From an uncultured Ramlibacter sp. (GTDB taxonomy: Bacteria > Pseudomonadota > Gammaproteobacteria > Burkholderiales > Burkholderiaceae_C), in contig NZ_CAKZHQ010000022.1 in the NCBI RefSeq assembly GCF_936925435.1, positions 1-64,000 of the forward strand: a stretch of DNA of 64,000 nucleotides. Reading direction: 5' to 3'. Positions 53,460 through 62,460 of this stretch are shown here, in pieces. Below the pieces are notes generated by a model that was given only the letters and a program-made list of their open reading frames with translations, did no database searches and was not told where the DNA came from. Made by a program: the position numbers and the translations under genes. The number at the start of each line of letters is the position of its first letter. The first letter of the stretch is position 1.

Positions 53460-54221
53460 GGGTAAGGCCAGCCACTGGCCATCGAGTTCGCGCACCGCGA
53501 TGCGCTGGTCGAACACGGTCTCCAGCGCGCGGTGGGTGGCGGCATCGCCGCTGGCGCCCTGGTGCAGCACACGGCCGCCGCACAGCACCACCACCTCGTC
53601 GGCGTGCAAGGCCATGGAGATCTCGTGCAGCACGCTGACCACGGTCTGGCCGCGCTCGACCAGGGCGCGCACCAGGGCCAGCCAGTCGGCCTGGTGCGGC
53701 GGGTCCAGGTTGGCCAGGGGCTCGTCCATCAGCAGCACGTCGGCCTGCACCGCCAGCGCCCGCGCCAGCAGCACACGCTGGCGCTCGCCACCGGACAGCT
53801 GGCCCAACAGGCGCTCGCGCCAGTCCCAGGCCTGGGTGCTGCGCAGTGCCTGCTCCACCGCAATGCGGTCGGCTGGGCTGGGCGGGGCCAGCCAGGGCTG
53901 GTGCGGCAGGCGGCCCAGCATGGCGACGTCGTAGACCGTCAGGTCGTCGGCAGCCGATTCGTTCTGGCCCAGCCAGCTCAGTTGCCTGGCCCGCTCACGC
54001 GCCGCCATGGTGCCCAGCGGCCGGCCGTGCAGGAAGACCTCGCCCTGGTGCGGCAGCAGGCCGGCCAGCACCCGCAACAAGGTGGACTTGCCCGCGCCAT
54101 TGGGGCCGACAATGCTGGTCCAGCGGCCGGCAGCCAGCGCCAGGTCGATGCCGTGCAGCACGGGCGTGTGGTCGGCGCCCAGGGCGGCGCGCAGGCCGCG
54201 CCCTTGCAAGGCGGCGATCAC
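53454..54221 (-). CDS. btuD: vitamin B12 ABC transporter ATP-binding protein
   Basis: 255-residue ATPase of the BtuCDF importer. Walker [10 protein letters not shown], signature LSGGERQR, Walker [18 protein letters not shown] 54221 overlaps the btuC stop (GTGA), fixing the start although the frame stays open far upstream. The iron-siderophore transporters share this subfamily; neighbours and riboswitch make corrinoid the likely substrate. Confidence 0.9.
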   Translation of the reverse strand: MIAALQGRGLRAALGADHTPVLHGIDLALAAGRWTSIVGPNGAGKSTLLRVLAGLLPHQGEVFLHGRPLGTMAARERARQLSWLGQNESAADDLTVYDVAMLGRLPHQPWLAPPSPADRIAVEQALRSTQAWDWRERLLGQLSGGERQRVLLARALAVQADVLLMDEPLANLDPPHQADWLALVRALVERGQTVVSVLHEISMALHADEVVVLCGGRVLHQGASGDAATHRALETVFDQRIAVRELDGQWLALPK

Positions 54222-55243
54222 AGCCCGCCCCCCCTGCCCTTGCGCCTGTGCATCAGCCACAGGAGATAAGTACCACCCAACACCGCGGTGAGCACGCCCA
54301 CCGGCAGTTCCTGCGGCGCGATCACCCAGCGGGCCAGCACGTCGGCGGCCATCAGCAGCAGGCCGCCCATCAGGGCGCTGAGCACGACCAGGCGGCCGTG
54401 CGTGGTCGGCGCGATCGAGCGCACCAGGTGAGGCGCCGCCAGGCCAACGAAGGCAATCAGGCCGGTCTGGGCCACGGCCGCGCCGGTGGCCAGGGCCAGC
54501 ACGCCCACCAGGGCCGCGCGCAGCGCGCCCAGCGGCAGGCCCAGGCTGGCGGCCGTGGCCTCGCCCAGCGCCAGGCCGTCCAGCCCCCGGCCCAGGGCCC
54601 AGGCCAGGGCCAGCATGGGCGCCAGCGCCGCGGCCATCACCGCGCAGGCGCTCCAGCCGACAAAGCCGGTGCTGCCCAGCATGAAGGCCTGCATGGCCTG
54701 CAGCACGTCGGGCACGGCCAGGGTCACCAGGTCGCGCGTCGCGCCCAGCACCACGCCGACGATGACACCGGCCAGCAGCAGGCGCAGCGTGTGCAGCACG
54801 CCGTTGGCCAGGGCCAGGGTGAGCAGCACGCCGGCCACTGCGCCGGCAAAGGCGGCGCCGGTCAGGCCCAGGCGCACCAGCCACTGGGTGGCCAGGGGCG
54901 AGATGCCGAACAGCGCCAGGGCCAGGGCCACGCCCAGGGCCGCGCCCGAGGCGCTGCCCAGCAGATAGGGGTCGGCCAGGGGGTTGCGGAACAAGCCCTG
55001 CGCCACCGCGCCAGCCAGGCCCAGCAGCGCGCCGGCCACCCAGGCGCCCAGGGTGCGCGGCAGGCGGATGTCCCAGATGATCTGCCAGGCGATGGGGTCC
55101 CGCCACGCACGCGCCACACTGGTCCAGCCCGTGCTGCCCACGCACACCCCCACCAGCAGCACGCACAGGGCAGTCATCAGCAGGGCCAGGCCCAGCAGCC
55201 AGGGCAGGCGCTGCGATGCGGCCAGGCCCCGCGACGCGCTCAC
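54218..55243 (-). CDS. btuC: vitamin B12 ABC transporter permease
   Basis: 341-residue FecCD/BtuC-type permease with about ten membrane segments. Motifs include LRLPRTLGAWVAGALLGLAG-like IRLPRTLGAWVAGALLG, FRNPLADPYLLGSASGAALG and GLIAFVGLAAPHLVRSI. GTG 55243 overlaps the btuF stop. Together with btuD and btuF it forms the periplasm-to-cytoplasm step of corrinoid uptake. Confidence 0.92.
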   Translation of the reverse strand: MSASRGLAASQRLPWLLGLALLMTALCVLLVGVCVGSTGWTSVARAWRDPIAWQIIWDIRLPRTLGAWVAGALLGLAGAVAQGLFRNPLADPYLLGSASGAALGVALALALFGISPLATQWLVRLGLTGAAFAGAVAGVLLTLALANGVLHTLRLLLAGVIVGVVLGATRDLVTLAVPDVLQAMQAFMLGSTGFVGWSACAVMAAALAPMLALAWALGRGLDGLALGEATAASLGLPLGALRAALVGVLALATGAAVAQTGLIAFVGLAAPHLVRSIAPTTHGRLVVLSALMGGLLLMAADVLARWVIAPQELPVGVLTAVLGGTYLLWLMHRRKGRGGGL

Positions 55244-56103
55244 CGCGTGCCCCCCAGTCCCTTGGCGGCGATGCAGCCGGCCATCAGCCGGGCCGCCTCC
55301 GCCATGCGCGGCCCGGGCCGCACCAAGACGTCGGACTCTTCCGGCGTGAAGATGCAGATCCGCTGTTCGCGCAGCGCCCGCAGACCGGCCCAGCCCGGAC
55401 GCGTCTGCAGGCCGGCGGCGTTGCGCGCGCCGATCATGATGAGGTCGGGGTTGGCGCGCACCACGTACTCCGGATTGATGCGCGGAAAGGGCCCCAGGTC
55501 CGCCGTCACGATGTTCTGCACGCCCAGGCGCTGCATGGTCTCGCCGATGAAGGATCTGGTGCCTGCCGCGTAACCGCCGTTGCTGACCTCGTAGTACACA
55601 CGCAGCTTCTTGGCCGCCGGCGGCAGGGACTGCGCCGCCGCCGAGACGCCGGCATCGATGTTGCGCCAGATGCGCTGCGCGTCGGCCACCTCCAGCAAAG
55701 TGCCCAGCTTGGTCATCACCCGCAAGGCGTCGGCGGCGGTGCGCGGCTCCAGCGCCACCACCTTCAGGCCCAGGGCCTCCAGCCGTTGGGCGGCGCGCGA
55801 GGAGGTGGCCATCAGCACCACATCGGGCTTGAGGGCCAGCACCGCCTCGATGTTGGGGTCGATGCCGCCGCCCACCTGGGGCAGGGCCCGCACCTGGGCC
55901 GGGAAGTTGGAATAGCGGTCCACGCCCACCAGGCGCTGGCACTGGCCCAGCTCGCAGACGGTCTCGGTCAGCGAGGGCAGCAGGCTGACGATGCGCTGCG
56001 GCGATTTGTCCAGCGTCACCGTCACACCCCGGTCGTCGGTCAGCTGCAGCGCCTGCGCCTGCAGCGCGATGGCCGCCAGCAGCGCCAAGCAAAATGCCTT
56101 CAT
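55240..56103 (-). CDS. btuF: vitamin B12 periplasmic binding protein
   Basis: 287-residue BtuF-like receptor with a signal peptide (MKAFCLALLAAIALQAQA). Helical-backbone binding fold: QRIVSLLPSLTETVCELG, LVGVDRYSNFP, IEAVLALKPDVVLM. ATG 56103 overlaps the cobU stop as ATGA. Delivers cobalamin or cobinamide to BtuCD. Confidence 0.92.
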   Translation of the reverse strand: MKAFCLALLAAIALQAQALQLTDDRGVTVTLDKSPQRIVSLLPSLTETVCELGQCQRLVGVDRYSNFPAQVRALPQVGGGIDPNIEAVLALKPDVVLMATSSRAAQRLEALGLKVVALEPRTAADALRVMTKLGTLLEVADAQRIWRNIDAGVSAAAQSLPPAAKKLRVYYEVSNGGYAAGTRSFIGETMQRLGVQNIVTADLGPFPRINPEYVVRANPDLIMIGARNAAGLQTRPGWAGLRALREQRICIFTPEESDVLVRPGPRMAEAARLMAGCIAAKGLGGTR

Positions 56104-56675
56104 GCCTTGCCTTTGAGAATGAGCGGCTGGCCGGCCGCCATGAAAGTGACGCGCTCGCAGACGGCCGCCACCTCCTGGTTCAATACGCCCAGTGCGTCGA
56201 CGAAGGCGCGGGTCTCGCGCCCCATGGGGATCACGCCCAGGCCGATCTCGTTGCTGACCACCACCAGCGGGCCAGCGCAGTTTGCTATAAAAATGGGAGC
56301 GCCCGAGGTCCATTTGCCGGGGGCTAGAGGCCGATTTCCCTCCGAAACCGGCATCAACAGGCCGGTCAGCCACAAAGTCAGGCAATCCACCACCAGCAGG
56401 GTATCGGCCGCACCGTGGCGGGCGATGGCGCCGGCCAGGTCATGCGGCTCTTCCACCGTCTGCATGCGCGGCACGCGTTGCGCGCGGTCGGCGCGATGGC
56501 GCGCGATGCGCTCGCCCATCTCGGCATCCCAGGCCTGTGCGGTGGCGATGTAGACGGCCTTGTGCGCATCCGATTGCGCGAGCCAGGCAGCCGCAAGCTT
56601 CTCGGCGCGCGCCGTCTTGCCGCTTTTCTGGCCGCCCAGGATCAGCTCGCTGCGGGCGATGACCAGACTATCCAT
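56100..56675 (-). CDS. cobU: adenosylcobinamide kinase/guanylyltransferase with repeat-derived insert
   Basis: 191-residue bifunctional enzyme (CobU/CobP) that phosphorylates adenosylcobinamide and adds GMP. P-loop LILGGQKSGKTARAEKLA, VVDCLTLWLTGLLM, VVVSNEIGLGVIPMGRETR are intact. Between LLM and GPLVVV residues 109-134 are extra compared with the family and are encoded by a copy of the dispersed 60-bp repeat (56281-56345), inserted without a frameshift. The frame stays open through the repeat, so the gene is probably functional. Overlaps btuF and the upstream gene. Confidence 0.9.
   Translation of the reverse strand: MDSLVIARSELILGGQKSGKTARAEKLAAAWLAQSDAHKAVYIATAQAWDAEMGERIARHRADRAQRVPRMQTVEEPHDLAGAIARHGAADTLLVVDCLTLWLTGLLMPVSEGNRPLAPGKWTSGAPIFIANCAGPLVVVSNEIGLGVIPMGRETRAFVDALGVLNQEVAAVCERVTFMAAGQPLILKGKA
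56281..56345 (-). repeat. dispersed ~60-bp repeat, copy 5, inside cobU
   Basis: Contains AGCGCCCGAGGTCCATTTGC then CGGGGGCTAGAGGCCGATTT, matching the copy at 10141-10200 at most positions. It is read through in frame on the minus strand as part of cobU. Confidence 0.8.
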
Positions 56676-57480
56676 GGGCCTTGCTCCAGTCCATCACGAT
56701 CCTGTGCAGTTGCTCCACACCGTCGCTCAACGCGGCCGGGCCCGGCTGCAGGATGTCGGCCGACTTGATCTCGAACAGCTGGCCATTCTTCACCGCCGCC
56801 ACGTCCTGCCAGCCGGCGCGCGCCGCCACCTTCTCGGGACGGAACTTCTTGCCGCACCAGGAGCCGATGATGATGTCGGGATTGCGCGCCACGATCTGCG
56901 CGCTGTCGGCAATGATGCGGTCCTTGCCCAAGGGCATGGCCGCCAGTTCGGGGAAGCAGTCGTCGCCGCCGGCGATGCCGGTCAACTCGCTGACCCAGCG
57001 GATGGCACTGATGTGTGGCTCGTCCCATTCCTCGAAGTAGACGCGCGGGCGGCGCGGCAAGGCGCGCGCCGCATCGGCAATCGCGTCCAGCCGTTCGCGC
57101 AGCGCGGCCAGCAGGTCCAGGCCGCGCTGGGCCTCGCCGACCATGGCCGCCAGCTGAAACAGCATGGAAAAGATCTCCTGCACGCTGCGCTGGTTGAACA
57201 CCGTCACCTGCACGCCGTGGCGGATCAGCTGCGCCGCGATATCGGCCTGCAGGTCGGAAAAGCCGAACACGCAGTCCGGCTGCAAGGCCAGGATCTTGTC
57301 GATCTTGGCGCTGAGGAAGGCGCTGACCTTCGGTTTTTCCTCGCGCGCCCGGCGCGGCCGCACCGTGTAGCCGGAGATGCCCACGATGCGCGCCTCCTGC
57401 CCCAGCAGGTACAGCCACTCGGTCGTCTCCTCGGTCAGGCAGACGATGCGTTGCGGGCCTAGCGCGAAGTCGGGCGTCAT
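56668..57480 (-). CDS. cobalamin-binding-type protein without signal peptide
   Basis: 270-residue protein of the BtuF/FepB binding-protein fold (RIVCLTEETTEWLYLLGQEA, ILALQPDCVFGFSDLQADIA, DIIIGSWCGKKFRP) with no signal peptide, so it is likely cytosolic. It lies between btuB and cobU and overlaps cobU by eight bases. Its sequence differs from the exported BtuF encoded at 55240. It may bind or hand over corrinoids inside the cell; that is inference. A longer, exported form is ruled out by the gap to btuB. Confidence 0.75.
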   Translation of the reverse strand: MTPDFALGPQRIVCLTEETTEWLYLLGQEARIVGISGYTVRPRRAREEKPKVSAFLSAKIDKILALQPDCVFGFSDLQADIAAQLIRHGVQVTVFNQRSVQEIFSMLFQLAAMVGEAQRGLDLLAALRERLDAIADAARALPRRPRVYFEEWDEPHISAIRWVSELTGIAGGDDCFPELAAMPLGKDRIIADSAQIVARNPDIIIGSWCGKKFRPEKVAARAGWQDVAAVKNGQLFEIKSADILQPGPAALSDGVEQLHRIVMDWSKAHG

Positions 57481-57489
57481 CCTGTCAGC

Positions 57490-59298
57490 TTACTTGGGCT
57501 GCCAGCGCAGGGTCAGGTAGGCGCCGCGGCCCGGCTGGTTGTAGCCGTAAGCCGTCTCGTAGACCTTGTCCGTCACGTTATTGAGCTTGAGCTGCAGGCC
57601 GAAGTCCTTGCTGAACTGCCAGTCGGCGCTCAAATCCACCGTGGTGTAGGCGCCCAGCTTGCGCACGTTGGCTGCATCGTCGAAGCGCTCGCCCACGTAC
57701 AGCAGCGAGCCGCCCAGCTTCCACGGACCGCTAGCCCAGTCGGCGCCCAGCGTGACCTGCTGCTCGGCGCGGCGCGGCAGCTGCTTGCCGCTGACCTCGT
57801 TGCGCGGGTCCAGCGCGTCATACGCCGCGCGCAGTGCCAAGGCATCGATGCTGCCTTCGTAGCCCAGGGTCCAGCCCTCGATGCGCGCATGCGGAATGTT
57901 CTGCGGCAGCGTGGTGTTGGTCATGAAGCCGCGGATCTTGTTGTCGTAGCGCACCAGCTTGACCTCATGGCTGCCCTGGGTCCAGGTCAGGCCCAGGTCC
58001 AGGTTCTTGCCCTCTTCCGGCTGCAGGTTGGGATTGCCAAAGCCCGGGTAGTACAGCTGGTTGAACGAGGGCGCGACGAAGGATGTGCCATACGAGGCAT
58101 TGGCGCGCCAGTTCGGCGTGAAGCGGTAGCCATAGCCGGCAAAGCCGGTGGTGCTGCCGCCGAACTGCGAGTTGCTGTCATGGCGAACATTGGCCTGCCA
58201 GCTGTGGCTGCCGGCATTGCCGTGGAGGCCGGCAAAGACCGATTCGATGTCGCGCTGGGTGACTGTGTAAGCGGTGGAGCCGCTGACCTTCTGGGTGCGC
58301 TGCTCCAGCCCCGCCAGCACCATACCGACGGCCGTATCGATGTTGTTCTGCCAGCTCCACTGCGATTGTTCGCTCTTGAAGGCGCCGGGCACGGTGGCCT
58401 GGATCACGTTGGAGGTGTCGTCGCCCTGGGTGAAGCGCAGCTCGCTTTGCCAGTTGGCGGCCAGCCGGCCCTTGAGGCCGATGTTGGCGGCCAGGGCCCG
58501 CACCGCGTTCTGCGAATTGACGCTGGGGCCATCGTCGAAGTTGCTGACGCCGTCGGAGTACAGCGCGCCGACATCCACGCTCCAGTCCTTGCTGAATTCG
58601 TAACTGGCCGAGGCATTGACCGCATCCTGCTTGAAGGGGTCGCGGTCGGCGTTGTAGTTGCCAAACTGCACCTTGGGGTTGGTCGAGGAAAAGCCCTTGT
58701 CCTGCACGTGCTGCAGGCCCAGCGCATAGCGCCAGGCGCCCTGGCCAGCGCTCAGGCCGGCGGAGGCCAGCACATAGCCCTCGCTGCCCGCGCCCAGCGT
58801 GGCGTAAGGGTGGAAGCCGTCCCTGCCCTTGCGGGTGAAGACCTGCACCACGCCGCCCACGCCTTCGCTGCCGTACAGCGCCGAGGCCGGGCCCTTGAGG
58901 ATCTCGATGCGCTCGATCATCTCGACCGGGATGCCTTCCAGGCTGGGGGTGCCGGCGGTGGCCGAGCCCAGGCGCACGCCGTCGACCAGCAAGATGGTGT
59001 GGCGGCTCTCGGTGCCGCGGATGAAGATGTTGGATGTCTTGCCCAGGCCGCCCGAGGCGCTCATCTGCACGCCGGCGGTGCGGGCCAGCAGCTCGGCCAG
59101 GGTGCGGGCTGTGGAATTCTCGATCGCCTGGCGGTCGACCACGGTGACGTCACTGACCAGCTGGTCGGCACGGGTCGGGCTGCGGGTGGCGGTGACCACG
59201 GTTTCGCCCAGGGCGCTGGTCTGGGCGGAGGCGGGGAATGCGGCGGCAAGCGCCAGCGACAGTGCGGCAAGGCGCACGGGGAGCAAGGAGTTTTTCAT
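57490..59298 (-). CDS. btuB: TonB-dependent vitamin B12 receptor
   Basis: 602-residue outer-membrane transporter. Signal peptide ends FPASAQ (residue 25), TonB box ETVVTATR, plug domain with FIRGTESRHTILLVDGVRLG, and a terminal beta strand ending LRWQPK. First gene behind the cobalamin riboswitch at 59397-59606. ATG 59298 gives the signal peptide; an open extension upstream lies in the leader. Size is like E. coli BtuB (614). Confidence 0.92.
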   Translation of the reverse strand: MKNSLLPVRLAALSLALAAAFPASAQTSALGETVVTATRSPTRADQLVSDVTVVDRQAIENSTARTLAELLARTAGVQMSASGGLGKTSNIFIRGTESRHTILLVDGVRLGSATAGTPSLEGIPVEMIERIEILKGPASALYGSEGVGGVVQVFTRKGRDGFHPYATLGAGSEGYVLASAGLSAGQGAWRYALGLQHVQDKGFSSTNPKVQFGNYNADRDPFKQDAVNASASYEFSKDWSVDVGALYSDGVSNFDDGPSVNSQNAVRALAANIGLKGRLAANWQSELRFTQGDDTSNVIQATVPGAFKSEQSQWSWQNNIDTAVGMVLAGLEQRTQKVSGSTAYTVTQRDIESVFAGLHGNAGSHSWQANVRHDSNSQFGGSTTGFAGYGYRFTPNWRANASYGTSFVAPSFNQLYYPGFGNPNLQPEEGKNLDLGLTWTQGSHEVKLVRYDNKIRGFMTNTTLPQNIPHARIEGWTLGYEGSIDALALRAAYDALDPRNEVSGKQLPRRAEQQVTLGADWASGPWKLGGSLLYVGERFDDAANVRKLGAYTTVDLSADWQFSKDFGLQLKLNNVTDKVYETAYGYNQPGRGAYLTLRWQPK

Positions 59299-59396
59299 TG
59301 GTAACGGACACGGATCGGTAACCCGGGCCGGCTTCCCCGCCGGCCCATTGGGCGTCACGGCCGCACCCCTCTTGGGAAAGGCGCGGCCTCCTCGTT

Positions 59397-59606
59397 GGCC
59401 GGTATCCGGGCTGGCGGGTCGTCTCCATCGCCTTCCCAGGCGCGCTGTGTCAGGCGCGCCCAGTGGCTTTGCTTGGATGGAGACGGAAGGCCGCGAGGGC
59501 CTTCATCCGCTTACCGTTGCGGGGGCAGCGCAGGTTAGGTCGGCCTGGTCGGCTTCCCCTCCTGCTTCCCGTTGAACTGCGGCATGTGAACCACACCGCG
59601 AGCACC
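59397..59606 (-). ncRNA. cobalamin riboswitch
   Basis: On the minus strand the leader of btuB carries the conserved core CTGCCCCCGCAACGGTAAGC at 59507-59526, the B12 box AGCCACTG at 59461-59468, and the 3-prime end CCGGATACCGGCC at 59397-59409. These are the landmarks of the AdoCbl-class riboswitch. It probably shuts down the whole chain of eleven genes when cobalamin is plentiful. The 5-prime boundary is approximate. Confidence 0.93.
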
Positions 59607-59623
59607 AACGCTCTGAATTCTAG

Positions 59624-59651
59624 TTGGGAAACTGTCTCAAAACCCTACAAT
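59624..59651 (+). promoter_or_regulatory. promoter of the zapB-like/zapA pair
   Basis: TTGGGA (59624-59629), 16-base spacer and TACAAT (59646-59651), only seven bases before the ATG at 59659, which implies a leaderless transcript. Confidence 0.45.
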
Positions 59652-59658
59652 CCCCGTC

Positions 59659-59871
59659 ATGCCCAGTGCCGCCCAGATCGACCAGATTGCGGAACGCGTG
59701 GAGCGCCTGCTGGTGCGCTACGAGGAACTGCAGCGCACGAACGCGCTGCTGACGCAGCAGGTCGAGGTGCTGACGCAGGAGCGCGACTCGCTCAAGTCGC
59801 GCCTGTCGGCCGCCCGCTCGCGCGTCGACGCCCTGCTCGAGCGCCTGCCCGACATCAAGTCCGCCGCATGA
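59659..59871 (+). CDS. small coiled-coil protein (TIGR02449/ZapB-like)
   Basis: 70-residue coiled-coil protein (LLVRYEELQRTNALLTQQVE, LTQERDSLKSRLSAARSRVD) of the small family encoded directly before zapA in many proteobacteria. A role with ZapA at the division ring is likely but not shown by sequence. Its TGA overlaps the zapA start as ATGA. Confidence 0.82.
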   Translation: MPSAAQIDQIAERVERLLVRYEELQRTNALLTQQVEVLTQERDSLKSRLSAARSRVDALLERLPDIKSAA

Positions 59872-60218
59872 AGCAGCTCGAGGTGCAGATCATGGGCCAG
59901 AGCTACCTGCTGGCCTGCCCCGAAGGCGGCGACGGGCGCCTGCTCGACGCGGTGGAAAAAGTCGACACCGCGATGTGCCGCATCCGCGATGCCGGCAAGG
60001 TCAAGGCGCGCGACCGCATCGCCGTGCTGGCCGCACTCAATCTGGCCTTCGACGTCAGCGACCGCGCCGCCCCGGTGTTCACTTCCAGCCTGGCCGCGCC
60101 GCAAGCGCCGGCGTCCGCCAGCGCCACGGTGCTCGCCGATGGCGAAACCGACCCGCGCCTGGGCCAGCTGCTGCAGCGCCTGGACCGCGCCCTGGGCGAC
60201 GACGGCCGCCTGCTTTAA
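59868..60218 (+). CDS. zapA: cell division protein ZapA
   Basis: 116-residue ZapA, which cross-links FtsZ filaments. Family pattern: KQLEVQIMGQSYLLACPEGG at the N-terminus, then a dimerising helix (RIAVLAALNLAFDV). ATG 59868 overlaps the stop of the coiled-coil gene. No 6S RNA gene follows, although it does so in many relatives; only 49 bases separate the stop from the convergent TonB receptor gene. Confidence 0.9.
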   Translation: MKQLEVQIMGQSYLLACPEGGDGRLLDAVEKVDTAMCRIRDAGKVKARDRIAVLAALNLAFDVSDRAAPVFTSSLAAPQAPASASATVLADGETDPRLGQLLQRLDRALGDDGRLL

Positions 60219-60267
60219 AGCAGCGCTTGCGCCGGCCCGGCGCTCTACCGGCCGCCCTCTCCCCGCT

Positions 60268-62343
60268 CTAGAACTGCGCGTCCAGCGTCACCGACAGGCG
60301 GCGCCCCTCGTCGACCATCCAGTTGCCATTCAGGCCGGCCGTGCGTGCGCGCGGATCGACCGGCACGATCTTGTCGGTGATGTTCAGCAGCGCGGCCTTC
60401 ACGCTGAAGCTCTTGTTGATGATGTAGCTGCCACCCAGGTCGAAGGTGGTGGACGAGCCGCGCTCGCGCACGCCCAGCGCGCCGTTGCGGAAGGCCGCCC
60501 ATTGCTGCTCGCCAAAGTAGGTGGCGTGGGCATAGAGCTTCCAGGCCGCGGTCGGCGCCCAGTCCAGCTGGGCGTTGAACATGTGCTCGGGCGTCTTGTC
60601 CAGCGGGCGGCCTTCCAGCGAGCTGCCATTGAAGGCCGGCTCGCCACCGCCCTTGCGCGAGGAGTCGGTGTAGGTGTAGTTGCCCGCCAGCGCCCAGGCG
60701 GCCGAGAGCTTGGTCGAGGCGCCCACTTCCAGGCCGCGCAGCGTCACCTTGTCGACGTTGTCGTAGACATAGATGTTGCGGCCGGCCGAGCGCGGGTCAC
60801 GGATGCCGGTGTCGTAGCTGGCAACCTTGTTCTTGAAGTCGTTGTTGAACAGGGTGGCCGACACGCTGGAGACGCCGCTGTCAAAGCGCACGCCGATCTC
60901 GCTGGAGACGCTGGTCTCGGCCTTGAGGTCCGGGTCGCCGCACAGGGTGCCGGGGATGGCGCCGCCCTGGCCGCCGGTGGTCATGCAGTAGCCGGGCGTG
61001 CTCTGGCGGATGGTGGGCGCCTTGAAGCCCTTGGCCGCGCCGCCGCGCAGCGTCCAGGCCGGTGCCATCTGGTAGACGCCGTACAGGCGCGGCGTCCAGT
61101 GGCTGCCGTAGCGCTCGTCGTCGTCCAGGCGCAGGCCGCCGGTCAGCGTGAACTTGTCGGTGAGGAACAGTTCGTCCTCGGCGAACAGCGACCAGGACTT
61201 GAGGCTGACCGTGTTGGGGTTGACCGTGTAGCCGCCGGGCGGCGCATCCTGGGCCGAGATGCCTTCGAGCTCGTTGTGGATGTACTGGCCGCCGAACTTG
61301 GCCAGGCTGTTGCCGATGGGCGCGGTCAGCAGCGCGTCCAGCACCGTGTTGGTCAGCTCGGGCACGACCGGGTTCTGGCCGCCCGGGCGCCACTGGATCT
61401 GCTTGGCCGATTCGCGGTACAGGGCCACGGTGGACTGGCCGAAGCTGTAGCGGCCGTTGTGCGTGAGAGCCCAGTTGTCGCGGGTATGGCGCGTCTTGAG
61501 CACCGTGGTGGCCGCGGCCGGGGTGGTGATGGTGCGGCCCGGCGTGCTGGTGTAGGTGAAGTCCTCGGTGCCCAGCTCGAAAGTCAGCTCGTGGTTGGCC
61601 GCCGGCTTGACCGTGAGCTTGGCGGTGAGCGCTTCGTCCTTGGCGCCGTACGCGCCGCTGGTGGCGTTGAGCGGGTAGAAGACGCTGTCTTCCTTGCGGT
61701 CGCGCACCTGGCCGTAAAACTGCAGGCCAACCACGTCGTCCTTGACCGGTCCACCGACCCAGAAGCTGCCCAGGGCGGTGTTGCCCAGCTCGTCGTGCTG
61801 CTGCAGTGTGCCGCCGGCCGTCAGCGAGCCGCTCCAGGCCTTGGGCACCTTGCGCGTGATGATGTTGATGACGCCGCCGATGGCGTCGGCGCCGTACAGC
61901 GCCGACATCGGGCCGCGCACGACCTCGATGCGCTCGATCGCATTGAGCGGCGGGATCAGGTTGGCCTGCACGCCGCCGGTACCGCGGTTCATGGTCTCGC
62001 GGGTGTTCTGGCGCTTGCCGTCTACCAGGATCAGGGTGTACTCGCCGGGCATGCCGCGGATGGAGATGTCGGTTTCGTTCGGGCTGCCGCCGACGATGCT
62101 CACGCCTTCGAGTTCGCGCACCACCTCCTGCAGGCTGGTGTAGGGCTTCTTGTCCAGGTCTTCCCGCGTAATCACGCTGACGCTGGCCGGCGCGTCCTTG
62201 ATGGCCTGCTCATGGCCGCTGGCGGTGACGACCACGGGGCTGAGCATGGGCTGGACCTGCTGCGCAAGCACCGGGGCCATGCAGGCCGAGGCGGCCAGGG
62301 CAATGACGGAGCGCGACAGATGGAAGGGATGAAGTTGGAGCAT
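60268..62343 (-). CDS. TonB-dependent siderophore/colicin-type receptor
   Basis: 691-residue outer-membrane receptor similar to CirA/FepA-type iron transporters. Signal peptide ends VLAQQ; TonB box SPVVVTASG; plug motif DISIRGMPGEYTLILVDGKR; last residue Phe (LSVTLDAQF), the outer-membrane ending. Its promoter carries an 18-bp motif at 62413-62430 also found at the AraC start and a Fur-like box at 62357-62375. Downstream of the AraC gene on the same strand. Ligand unknown; catecholate siderophores are plausible. Confidence 0.9.
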   Translation of the reverse strand: MLQLHPFHLSRSVIALAASACMAPVLAQQVQPMLSPVVVTASGHEQAIKDAPASVSVITREDLDKKPYTSLQEVVRELEGVSIVGGSPNETDISIRGMPGEYTLILVDGKRQNTRETMNRGTGGVQANLIPPLNAIERIEVVRGPMSALYGADAIGGVINIITRKVPKAWSGSLTAGGTLQQHDELGNTALGSFWVGGPVKDDVVGLQFYGQVRDRKEDSVFYPLNATSGAYGAKDEALTAKLTVKPAANHELTFELGTEDFTYTSTPGRTITTPAAATTVLKTRHTRDNWALTHNGRYSFGQSTVALYRESAKQIQWRPGGQNPVVPELTNTVLDALLTAPIGNSLAKFGGQYIHNELEGISAQDAPPGGYTVNPNTVSLKSWSLFAEDELFLTDKFTLTGGLRLDDDERYGSHWTPRLYGVYQMAPAWTLRGGAAKGFKAPTIRQSTPGYCMTTGGQGGAIPGTLCGDPDLKAETSVSSEIGVRFDSGVSSVSATLFNNDFKNKVASYDTGIRDPRSAGRNIYVYDNVDKVTLRGLEVGASTKLSAAWALAGNYTYTDSSRKGGGEPAFNGSSLEGRPLDKTPEHMFNAQLDWAPTAAWKLYAHATYFGEQQWAAFRNGALGVRERGSSTTFDLGGSYIINKSFSVKAALLNITDKIVPVDPRARTAGLNGNWMVDEGRRLSVTLDAQF

Positions 62344-62356
62344 GGAGAGCCTGAAG

Positions 62357-62375
62357 AAGAATTATTCGCATTTGC
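62357..62375 (-). promoter_or_regulatory. Fur-like box before the TonB receptor
   Basis: On the minus strand GCAAATGCGAATAATTCTT matches 12 of 19 positions of the GATAATGATAATCATTATC consensus by eye. It lies 13 bases before the start codon. Confidence 0.45.
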
Positions 62376-62412
62376 AAGCTCGGCAATTCTTCCACCCGGT
62401 CCGGCGCGCTTT

Positions 62413-62441
62413 GTTTGCGCGGCCAACAAAATCGTTTGCGC
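62413..62441. promoter_or_regulatory. AraC-type motif and direct repeat before the TonB receptor
   Basis: GTTTGCGCGGCCAACAAA (62413-62430) differs in only three central bases from the motif at 63413-63430. GTTTGCGC occurs twice, 21 bases apart (62413 and 62434), two helical turns, typical for AraC-family sites. Confidence 0.55.
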
Positions 62442-62460
62442 CGCGGCGCGGCGCCGGGCT

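Noticed and set aside
60219..60267. 6S RNA (ssrS), which often follows zapA
   Set aside because: Only 49 bases separate zapA from the convergent receptor gene; too short for 6S RNA.
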